This document shows positions 12,301-23,300 of a DNA stretch of 28,005 nt, one piece after another. Under the pieces are notes generated by a model. The model ran no database searches and was not told the origin of the DNA. It saw nothing but the letters and a program-made list of their open reading frames with translations. The translations under genes and the position numbers were made by a program. Location: NCBI GenBank assembly GCA_019649035.1, contig BMAT01010548.1, positions 155,704-183,708 on the forward strand, written 5' to 3'. Each line of letters begins with the position of its first letter. The first letter of the stretch is position 1. The stretch comes from Elysia marginata. Lineage: Eukaryota; Mollusca; Gastropoda; Plakobranchidae.

Positions 12301-15300
12301 GGGGAAAAAATCGAAATTCCGGCAGAAATTCAAAAACTTGTACTCTTGAAAAAATGTAGCCACTTAAAAAAAAAGGGGGTTTTTTCTGATTAAGTCCAAG
12401 TCTTTCACCTTGCACTTGATTAAAGAGGAGCACACAGAAAGTCTCTGTGGATAGATAAAGTATTACTTTCTTTATTTTTGAACTCACCAACATCAAGCAT
12501 TTGTCGTAGCAAATGCCTTTGAGCTCCACAATGTAGTCATTCTTGAGCTGCTGCATGACCCGTGCCTCTCCGAGAAAATCCTCCTTGTTTCCCACTGAGT
12601 GGAACATTTTGATTGCAACCTCTTGCTATAAAGAGAAAATGGAAAACAAACTTTAAAAAAAATTATCAAATAAAATAATAAAAGTAATCTGGCTATACAT
12701 TTTTTTAAGTGAATAGTTTGTGCATCATGATCTAAACTGTGTTGCCGTTATCCCATTTGACCAAAGCGAACTAAAACCTGATACCGGTATCATCAGAATC
12801 AAGATTCAAGCACAAGCCTTTTTAAAGTAGAGGCGTTGATCTAAAACCATGTTGTACTTGTATAAACTTGGTAAGAAACTGAATGAATTTGAGAAGTTTA
12901 TTTGTAGTATACACTGAGTCATTTGGAAACACTTTCATTCACAAACTGACGCAGTGCTGAAAATCAGTGTTGCACTATTAGAGACAACGAGAATATTTAT
13001 GATGTATTCAGACAGCCTTCACATTTTGAAAAGAATACTGAATTTTGGAAAAACCTTTCAGTATAAAAACAAAAAAAAAGAAAATAAATGATGAATCAAA
13101 AACTACTTTGTATATTATTCAATCTCTCACATGCCTGTTACACTCAGGCAACGTAGACACCTGCCAACCCTGCAACCAGTCAAGCTTAAAAAGAATGAGG
13201 CCTTTATTCAATAAACTTAAAGAAGTAGAAAGCCGTGAAACAAGCAAAGGCGTTTGATGCTATGAGAGACGGATCAATTAAAACTTGGATCTCTTTGCCG
13301 CCTTCATAAACTTGACCAAGGTGTTTGACACTGTCAACAGAGAGGCGCCATTGGTTACCCTGTCAAAGCTAGGGTAGTCAAAGAGGTTTCTGAACCTAAT
13401 CTGCCTATTTATATTTTTTTAAAATATTTTAAACACTATATTAATCCCTTTTGGGAAATTTGTCTTCGTTACTCAGCGTAACTGTGTCGCCACAGAGCAG
13501 CGCCACTAATGCCCCAGCAAACCAGTACACATGAAGCCTGTAGCTGGGTACCCGTTTTACAGGTGGGTGGACTGGGGAAAGTTAGGGTAAATTGCTTTCC
13601 CAAGGCAATTGCAACATGGCATGGTCAGGAATAGAACCCGCAACCTCAAGATCTCAAGTCCGACACCCTAACCACTCCGCCACGCTGCCCCATTCTGTTC
13701 CATGCCGACTTGGCTGCACAAGAACTCTCTAGTGAGGAATCACCTGAGCCATCCTACTTCACAAATATGATGAAGCAGCGATGCGTCCTGGCATGTGTGA
13801 GTTTCAAGCTCTTCTTCACCTGTTTGCTCAACTATGCTATCAAGGACTTTCAGCAGGAAGGATACCTGAGGTACAGACCACATGAGTCTTTACTTGACTT
13901 GCCGTGGGTAAAAACCAAGGCCAAGGTCAAGACCACCAAGAAGCATCATCCTTTAAGTTTTCTTAAACAGACAGCTGTATCCTCAGGGCACACAGGGAGT
14001 GAGTTCCAGCTTATGATCAACATGTTTTCTGAAACCGCATGCCTTTTAGGTCTCACCATTAATCTTGGCAAGACAGAAGTCATGCTGCACCTCCTCGATC
14101 TCTGTTGGGAACAGTGGAAGATCTTACATACCTTGGCAGATATTTAAATAAGGAAATCGACGCCAGAATTTGAAAAGCAAATCAGGTTCTCACCTGACTG
14201 CAAGCTCGATTTTTAAACCAGCACATTATTGGCCAGTCAACAAAGCTGATAGTATAATTATAATGTCATAGTCACCGATAGTCTTCTGTTCTAATGTGAG
14301 ACTCTTTCCTAAAGGCACTGGAGACAGCCGAAACAGTTTTATACACACTGCCTGATGTTAAATCTGTACATCTGACAAAATCCCCCACCTGGAAGTCTTG
14401 TTTGACAAGCATCGAAGTTGTGGTCTTGAAAACCCAGCTTTGATGAACATGACATGTCATCCAAGTTGAGGACACTAGATTGCCAAACAAATTGTTATGT
14501 GGAAAACTCAGCTCACGCAAATGAAGCTAAAGCAGGCCTTAAAAAATTGACAAAGACTGTGCGAAGGTCATGTTCAAAGCTTGCCGGCATTCCTTAGGCA
14601 TGTTGGAATCTTGTGCATAGGACAAAGTCAGTTGGCCTGCTAAAGCGAAAAAAGGCATAAAGCATCTTCAAAGATAAACGCAGTGAAAGCATCTCTGAGG
14701 CGAGAAAGAGGAGGAAGGCAATGGTAGACGAGCCAGCAGAACCAAGGCAGCTCACTTGTCCTTCTTGCCCGCGTCCATACCCCTCCAGGATCGGACGCCC
14801 CAGCCGCCTGAGAATGTGGAACAGCTGAGATGTACAAAGCTCAACAGTCATCACCAAAATCGATGGACTATACCACGATAATCTATGATATTTCTATTAC
14901 AGACTAACACCACAGTAAAACCATACAGATCTCGGGTAAGAAAATGAGTACAAGTGATTTTTACGGCTTAAATCCAGAATCGAGATCTAGTCAAGTTGTC
15001 ATGGCTTGCTTTGGAGTTTTCTACTGATGGTCTAAAGATGGATCAATGTCTTGAACCATTTTGTTCCACCCTAATTCTGGAGTAATATAGGCTTTTGTAT
15101 AGTAGCTCACATACCTGCTGTTACAATACTGTGCGTGATGAAATCAATATTTTGCAAAACTATCAGTTACTATGATGAGCATCAATGACACATAACAAAA
15201 AAAAAATGTTTAAAATTTACAGGCTGTGCTGATGAATTGGCTCTTTTTTCATTCAACAAGAACGTCAGTTTGTATCAAGCATTTGAAAAAGTTATGTAAA

Positions 15301-17265
15301 ATCCCTGAATTTTTATCAAACATTGCGTAAGCGTCATTTTGCGCAACTTGGCAAGACAATAACTTGACTTTTTTTACGCACTTTCACAGCATGAAGTCCG
15401 TGCACTTAGTGCAGAGGAATTTATGCGACAAATGCAGTTTGGTTTCTTTCATGTACCTTAAAAACGGTCATTGTAGCTGAAATCAGACACCATCATTTGA
15501 CAGGCCTTTGAATTTCACATGGGAAGAGTGGAAAAACCGAAAATGGGCAATTTTTCACTTACTGAAAAAAGTGCACAGGTACGACAATATGAACGATTTA
15601 GAATGTTCTAATAAATTTATGTATGCATGAACCCTGTAGAACGTATTGAAATAGAAACACAAAACAAAACATATTCCGCACTGAAATAAACAACTAATCT
15701 TATCTTATCCTTATCTTAGGTCTCTCCTACCTTTGATGGCCTTGCGAATAAGCTGCGTCTGACAGTGAGAATCCCATGGACAACAGAACCGTACTCTCCC
15801 TTTCCAATTTCCCTCCCAAGCTTTAGGTCTTTGTGGGAGATTTCCCTCAAAGGCATCTCTTCTTCTGGTGCGTCATCTTGCTGCTGAGCCGTCTCATCAT
15901 CTTTACCCTGAGAAAAAAAGGCATACAGGATCAGAGCAAAGAGGAGACCCAGGATGCTTAAGGGATAAACATTTCTAAAATGGTCAAGCAATAAAAGAGC
16001 ATTATCTGGCTTTCAGGATTAAACATTATGGCCTTGTTACCAAAATCAAAAGATAGAGGTCTTACTTTTACTTTCAGATCTTAACTAACCATATTAAAAC
16101 TGATAAAAGATTAAATTCATTTTTTATGAATGAACAAAAGTTAATTGGTGGGAATCTTATCTTTGATTGAAAGATTTAAGAAGAAAGGATGTTAGTTAAA
16201 CAGAAAGATCTTAAAAGACGTAAACCACCCAGGCAGCAAGACTCTCTGGCCAAGAAGTGACAACCAATGAGCCTTTAAAAGCAATAGAAGATTTGTACAT
16301 AGCTTCTTTCCTTAAGCCATGAAACATTTTAATGATTCTAGAGTGAGGAGATAATAGTGACTGATTCTGCTAGGAAAAAAAACTGTATGTTTTGCAGCAA
16401 GTAAAACTGAGTCTAAAGTTGAAAATGGAAGGTAGCCTGATATTGGTATCACAGAAAAGCTGATTTTCTCTATTTTCAAATACAACGAACAGAAAAGCTC
16501 TATCATGCTTTGGTATGAAGTCAACCAGGTTAGGACTTGTGACATTTCAGAAAGGGGAGAAAATAGCATTTAGAGTTTAGACAACTACAAAGGTGTTGAG
16601 GTCTTAACAATCATACCAATTAAAATTAAACACATAAGACATGAAATTTCAACATGAGTTAGGTGTGAAAACTGTTTAGAATTGGTTTTAGCCAGGGCAA
16701 GCTGAGCTACGCCAGTTACTCGCCAGGCGACTCAAGCAAGTAAGAGGCGAAGCCTGTAGCCTGGCGTTGCTAGTGCTAACTTTGTAATAGTACTGTAGGC
16801 CTACTGTAGTACTAGTATGTATGCCTTTTGTCTAACTCAGTCATCAGCATAGATCATGTTCTGTATTCTTCCCTCCCTCCCTAAAAGAATTAATGATGAT
16901 TTTTGGGAGAGTTAGTGATAATTTGTACGGGTTATGATGGAACAATGGTAACAATAATTAAGACCGACATGGCATTTAGTTCGAAACACAGCAAGGTAGA
17001 CAAGATTAAGAAAGGCTGCAGCAAAATTATAGAAGTCAAATAAACAAATATAAAAATTTAAAAATATTGGATATCTAATGTCGATAAAGACGTTAATGTT
17101 AAGTTGAAAAGATTTTAGGAATTCAGAAAAAAAGAACAGCTTAAACGATGAAAAATAATATTCTACGAATAATTTTAGGTCCTACTGTGTACATTGTGGG
17201 GGTGGAATGTGATGAGTAACTAAGTAGTGTAAAAAGAGAAGGAGAGAGGAAGAAAGTGATTGTGT

Positions 17266-17311
<46 letters not shown>

Positions 17312-20300
17312 TACATGTGTGATAGACAGATCGCCGCCTTTCTGTTCTTTAATATTGTACTTCTATATTCTTGCGGTTGTGTGTACTTACTGTAATACTT
17401 TAAGCCTAATGCAGACCTGCCACTCCTCAAAATGGAAAATCAGTATGATTGAGCTAAAAAATCAGTATTCAGGGTTACAAAATCTGTATGACCATGTACC
17501 GGTACTCACAAACTCTGGCACTTTTATGTTAAAGCACTAGCAATTCAATTTTTATGCAGCCAACTTAATTTAAATTGAAAAAAAAAATACATTTACGATT
17601 AAAAAGCTATTGTGCTCCATATATAAGAAGGTGAATTCTTCCAGGGATGCAAGCGGCCTATGCTCAAAAAGCAGGAAAACTTTATAGCTGCCCCTACAGA
17701 ACTTTTGAATGACCAATTACAAAAGACGGATACAACTCTGTACTAGGGCCTGCACAACTATACAACTCAAATAAGTGTTTCATTTTCTATGAATCTCAAG
17801 TTTAGAGCTTTTCTGTAACATTTAAGTCTTAATTTTTTTCAAACTTTCCTGCTTTTTAACCAAAGAAAATTGCTCAAAAATCGGAATTCCTTCAAAAATC
17901 GGAAAACTTGCATCCCTGATTCTCCAGTATTTTGGACTTGGTATGTTAACAACATAACTTTCAGATTATTTTTAACAAAAGAGCAAAACTGACAAATTAA
18001 CTCATTGAAGTTTGGCCCTTTGAGTTGTCGTTGCCAAGTCATTAAAAAATCAGTATTTTGTAATCAAAATCAGAAAATCAGTATTTTTTTAACATTTTGG
18101 CAAAAAATCAGTATAATACTGATTTAATATGTATGAATGGCAGATCTGTAAATGTTCGAAGTTGTTACCCTGACTAAGCAGTGATCACACATAGATTTTC
18201 AGTACTCATACTTACGTAGCTCTGTATTGAATTAATAAACTTGAACTGAATCAAAACACAAATATACCAATTTCTCAGCCTAAAGTTGGTAAAAGGCCTC
18301 TGTAGGTCTTAATATTAATGCATAGTTTTAAAAAGACAAAGAGGAAGAAATGAGTTGCTTTTCTTGACATTCTCTAAAACTTGAAAAATGCAAATACCAA
18401 GTTTGGAAAACAGCTCTTTAATTGCATAATGCAGAATTCTTATAGGATAATTAGGGTTACATACAGTTGAAGAACTCTTCCGATTAGTAGGGGGCTCTGC
18501 AGAAGATGGTGGTGAGTCCAGATCAGCTGGTCGCGGAGGGAGTTTTGGCCTGAAAGGAGCTGGCGAAAAAAATAATTCTGACATGAAAAGAATTACTCAA
18601 TATCAAACTTTTAAAAACTTTAACAAACTTTTGGAAAGAAAGGCAAAAGTAATATAAGAAATTTACTTGTTGAACCTCTCTTTATAGACAATGTGAAATC
18701 TGTTTACATTGATGAGGGAGGGAAGAGGGGGGATGAGGGCGGGGAAGATTATCATGACTTTACAATAAAGTCAACTGACCATAAATTTATGGTCTTTAAC
18801 TCGTCATTTCCATAAGGCAATGCAATAAAATAAAGTTTTAGGCAATCGCTTGTTCCTCTTTAAACCAGATAAATCTAGGTTTTAGCACAGGTTACAGTGA
18901 AGCTGTATGATTATGCCCTCTTTCTTTCTGTCAAAGGAAATTAGATCTAGGTAAGTATTTGTTTGTCAGCAAGGTCCCCCAGGCTTTAAAATGTTATTTT
19001 GTATATACATATTTAAGATGACAATTTTTTTTTTCTTTGACTTTACAGTGCGTTAAAAATTTTTTTGCATTGTGGTACTACTGGTAGTGAAGTTTCTTTA
19101 AATTTTTTTTCATAAATTTCATTTTTTTTTCTACAGTACAGTTCCTACGCATAATAATGTATTGCAGATTAGTTTCACCTTTTCCAGATCTGTCAACCAT
19201 TGATCAAGTGGCAAGAGTCCTTTCAAACATTGGTTTCAGTGTATTCCGAGACATTTCAGGACTCACAACGAAATCAAGATCCTAATTAGGCTAAAAACCT
19301 GTATGGGAAAGGTTGCTTGTAAAACTAAAACTTAACATGTCGTCTTAGATGTTTGAATAGCCCTAGGTTATAATTTCAGGGCTTTTCTAATAATAATAAT
19401 AATAATAATAATAATGTAGTTTATTTATATCCCTCCCTCTCCCTCAATTTGAGGCCCAAGGCGATACAATTAGAATTAAACATGAAGCAAATACATTCAT
19501 TTATAAAGGTACATTCCATTCATTATAGACTTACAAAACTTTCATTCATTACCATATTGTTCAGAGGGAAATCGAAAAAATCTAGAAATCTTTCTGCAAA
19601 GTTTTCAGTTGTTCTCACAAAAAATATTGAGTGATTGGGGAAAAAAGGTGACTCAGTACATTTAAGTGATGTCCTCATATTGAAAGGTCTATGCCTTATA
19701 ATTCTCTGACCCATTTAACTGATCAGTTCACAAACATTTCTTCCCAGTTGTAGTTTATTTCGGTATTTTTGAGTTTGACAACAGTACTCTGGTGTTTCCT
19801 TGTCATTCCGGACTAAAATTCTGAAATCGGTACTGATTGGTAGCTCTGCTTTTCAGGTGACCTTGATAAAAAAAAAAACTATACATATGTGTATGGCCTA
19901 CTTATTAGGATTGAGATTAGAACGGAAATTATGGTTCCTGTCCGCAAACTCCCTCATTGAAGTTAATTGCTTGCAGGCAAGAACGATAATCTTGTCCTCT
20001 ATTCTCATTCCCAATAGCATTCCACGTAGCCCACCCACCAGTTTTTAACCTTCTTCCTCTTGTTTCTAACATTTTGGGTTTGAAGATTTGACAAAGTTTT
20101 AAGATTCTTATCAAAACTGCACTGACTTCATTTTATGCACTGTCAAAAAAACTACAACTATAAATTAAAGGGACTGGCTTACAATGACCAGTGAGTCCAG
20201 ACGTGATCGTGACTGCAGAGGCCAAATAATCCTAGGCCAACTTCCACATTAACCCTAGTTGCTGCCATTCTAAAGAGAGGTTAGCTTCTGTCTTCAAATT

Positions 20301-23300
20301 TAGTATTTTCTCATTCAACCAAGGCAAAGGCAAGACAAAAATTATAAACACTGGGCATTTTGATGATAGGGATAAGTAAAGAGAAACATATATATTTTTC
20401 AATCTTCCCCTGAGTCAATCCTCTGTGGTGAATGCGTATTTTACTTAGGCGAGGCAACCACGGTGAATCAGGCCAAGTCACCCAGACTAATTTGGAGTTA
20501 AGGTTCTTTAAATATAATAATTTGGTATATACAACTAACTAATATTATCACCTTTACGAAGAACTAAATCAAGACAAAAATGTGTTTTTTTTTCAATTAT
20601 TTTTTTTCTCAAAATCTTAATGGGCATACTAGAAAACAGTTTTAGAACATGTTACCAACTCAATAAAATGTCAAACTTCTCACTTGTACCCGATTTACCC
20701 TGCTTGCCTCAATTATATTTTACTTTTTTTTTCATCTCTGTGAATTTTTTGTGGTGAATGTACTGCACTTATGCTCTCACCTGGCTGGGGTGCGGCTCGG
20801 GTTGGTGAAGATGGCGGAATGCTGGGGCTGGGACAACTGCTGTACTGATAGTCTTGACCTGCCGGATCCTCATCTTTGTCTAGGACTGGCACTGAGGAGG
20901 AACGATAGAAGCTGATCCTCAAAAGACACCAACATGCTTAAAGTTCCCAGAGTAAACCTAAAAGCATACGGTGAACGGTCATTTTCTTACATTGGCCCCG
21001 TTACCTGGAACGAAATTCCCATGTCAGTGAGACAGTCCCCAACACTGGAGATCTTCAAAAGGAGACTGAAAACTTTCCTGTTTCAGAACTTTTAAATCTG
21101 TGTCGATTAAGTACCCCTGCTGATTGACCGTTCTTTTTTCACTATTGACATCATATTTAGGCATGCAAGCGTGAGATTGTGTGAGTACGTATGTGTGTGC
21201 CCTGTGTGTAATTTACACATGAAAGCATGTGAATGTGAACATTAGTTTTCCTTCTACGGTACTATCTTATACCATTTCTAAAGATGTTGTGCGCATAGAG
21301 CATTCTTTTTTAATGGGTTCAGCTGCAAACTTGTATGCTAGAGCACAATGCGCACTATAAATTCTATTTATTATTATTATTATTATTCAAATTTTAGGTC
21401 GTAGTAGTAGTAGTATTGCATGACTGGTTTACACCTCCAGCCTGATATTGTCGATGAAAATTGTTAATGCATCAGCCATCTGCTGCCTTTACTGTGTCCA
21501 ATTGTCCTTCTAGTTTAGCCATGGGGCAGTGCAGGACTATAAGGTCTCTTGTTTTCATTTCTTTTTTGCACTATGCACACATGGGGGGAGGGGGGGAGAA
21601 CTTCAGTCACAATTTATACACATTATAAGCAGTACTTTTTAAGTTGTAACTATGGGACATATATGGAAAAAGTAAGCGTGCCGAAAAATAGAACAATGTG
21701 AGGTAAAAAAGAGCCAATAGAAATAAATAAATAAATAAATATGTTTAGAGTCCTCCACCACCGCAGGCAGTCTCATGACTTTACATAATTATTTACCCCA
21801 GCAGGCCTATACACACCAGAGCCAATTCGACTCATATTTCAGAGCATTACAGTAGTCAGCCTGTTAGGCGCTCAAATACTAACATTCCACAAATTTCAAG
21901 CACTGCCTTTAGCCAGGTACCCGTTTTACAGGTGGGTAACAAAATAACTTGGTGTACAAAGATACATGAGTATTGTGTTTCTAGAGGAAATACAGGGGGC
22001 ATTTTCTCTCCATGTCTTTATCTTGATTAACACCTGGAACTGCATCTTAAGGCATTGAGCTCATAAGACAAATTTTTCTCTGAAAGGGTAAAACACTTTA
22101 AAAAAGTTTAAATACAAAAAAAAAATTGGTGCACAATTAGCCCACAGGTATTGAAATTTCAGAAAACTTTATGATATAAAACACATTTTATCTTGGCATT
22201 AGTGGTTTATAAACATCCATTGAATGATAATATAAATACATAATGCGATACTAAGAGGCTCTGAGACAAAACACTATGAAAGTTCCATTCTTGAAAAAAA
22301 AAAAGGATGATAAAGGAGGAGGTGAGGGAGGAGGGGAAATTGCTAAAGAGACTGGGAGAGATTGAGACAAAAGAAGTATAAAGAGATGTTGACAAGCAGA
22401 TAAAGAGAGACTATTTTCTTACCAACAGTAACAGGTGCGACAAGAATTGTAGCAAGCCCGTCAGCAAACATGTGGTAATACTGGACTAACAGTGCCAGTG
22501 ATCGATGAAATGGACCGTCGTCCATATAGTACATGGTCTCGCCTCTATATACCTGGGGCAACAAGAAAAACACAGAGACAACCAGGTTGCATGAACTGAT
22601 GACGTTATGTTGTGGGTTTCCCTTTGTCACATTTCCTGCACATCGTATATCTTGTTTTTATGTAAAGATACAGGAAAACATAAACACGAGACTGAGCTTA
22701 AATTTCTTAAACTTTTTGGTCCCGTGGTGACGCTGGACAGTCCCATATGGACTGGGAATGGGGAAGTGCTCCCTCGCGACCCTTTGGAGCGGAGGGTTTA
22801 GTAATGCTCTAATAAACTAATAACTTTACTTAAAGCATGCCTATCTTTTAAAAACCCAAAATTAGTCAAAGATTTCTAACCTCACATGAGCAGTTCAAGC
22901 TGCAGATATTACTTATTTTTCAACTTATCGTACCGTATAGCATGGACTTACGAAAATGTCATCTAATCATCTAATCAAACCGAGTCACAAAAAGAATAGA
23001 AAGCACAGGGAAAAAAAAAAGGAAAACATAAACATAAGCCGTCTTTTTTTCGCTAGCTGAGAATTGCAAGACATATGGTGTACATAACGCTATGGAGAGG
23101 TTGAATGCACTTTTATCAAGGCGTCAAATTTCCAATCATAAGCAAGTTTGGTTTTTTTTGTGCTAGTCATAACGCACATGACTTAATATACCATGTGTGA
23201 TTTTAAAAAGAAAATGAAAGCAATTTTACCGAGGTGTAAAAATTTAAATGATCGCCTCAATTTTTCCAGAAAACTGCCTCATTGTATAACACCAAAAGTA

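Larger units (their letters stand above)
10302..12487 (-). other. Kinase gene intron with assembly gap and TIR elements
   Basis: GT-AG intron containing a tRNA-like relic (11308-11386), 361 N (11482-11842) and two TIR-element pieces (11843-11911 and 11974-12348). A 20-bp direct duplication (ttaaaggaaaaaggttcctc) is at 10811-10850. The remainder, 10302-11300, shows nothing recognisable. Confidence 0.85.
12626..15730 (-). other. Largest TE-bearing intron of the kinase gene
   Basis: GT-AG intron between the glycine-loop and VAIK exons. About half is a LINE fossil with a nested SINE (13230-14885). The flanks 12626-13229 and 14886-15730 are AT-rich and carry no recognised feature. Confidence 0.85.
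15908..18464 (-). other. Kinase gene intron with nested TIR elements
   Basis: GT-AG intron. It contains a GC-rich stem-loop (16721-16766), a GA microsatellite (17271-17307) and nested TIR elements (17412-18148 around 17642-17918). The stretches 15908-16700 and 16800-17270 show no recognised feature. Confidence 0.85.
18560..20780 (-). other. Kinase gene intron
   Basis: GT-AG intron with a G-rich run (18716-18744), a minus-strand retroelement 3' end marked by (AAT)n at 19387-19415 and one copy of the dispersed repeat (19937-20016). The stretches 18745-19380 and 20110-20780 show nothing recognisable. Confidence 0.85.
20892..22422 (-). other. Kinase gene intron
   Basis: GT-AG intron holding the LINE 3' end (20916-21390) and SINE B copy 2 (21716-21937). 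The stretches 21391-21715 and 21938-22422 are otherwise featureless apart from a G-rich run at 21583-21598. Confidence 0.85.

Noticed and set aside
13710..14147. Independent host gene of about 145 codons
   Set aside because: Its translation is the reverse transcriptase of the LINE, which continues beyond it with stops and frameshifts.
14272..14857. Minus-strand open frames in the 14.3-14.9 kb region
   Set aside because: Antisense shadows of the LINE; the plus strand carries its conserved C-terminal blocks.
15731..15780. Apparent frameshift giving RKAIK, a look-alike of the VAIK lysine
   Set aside because: The true VAIK is in the next exon (QEVAIK, 12625). The exon end AAAG|gtagga is in phase 0 and joins cleanly, so no indel is needed.
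19523..20114. Minus-strand frames near the AAT tail as LINE protein
   Set aside because: I could not recognise any reverse transcriptase or LINE C-terminal motif, so only the 3' tail is called.
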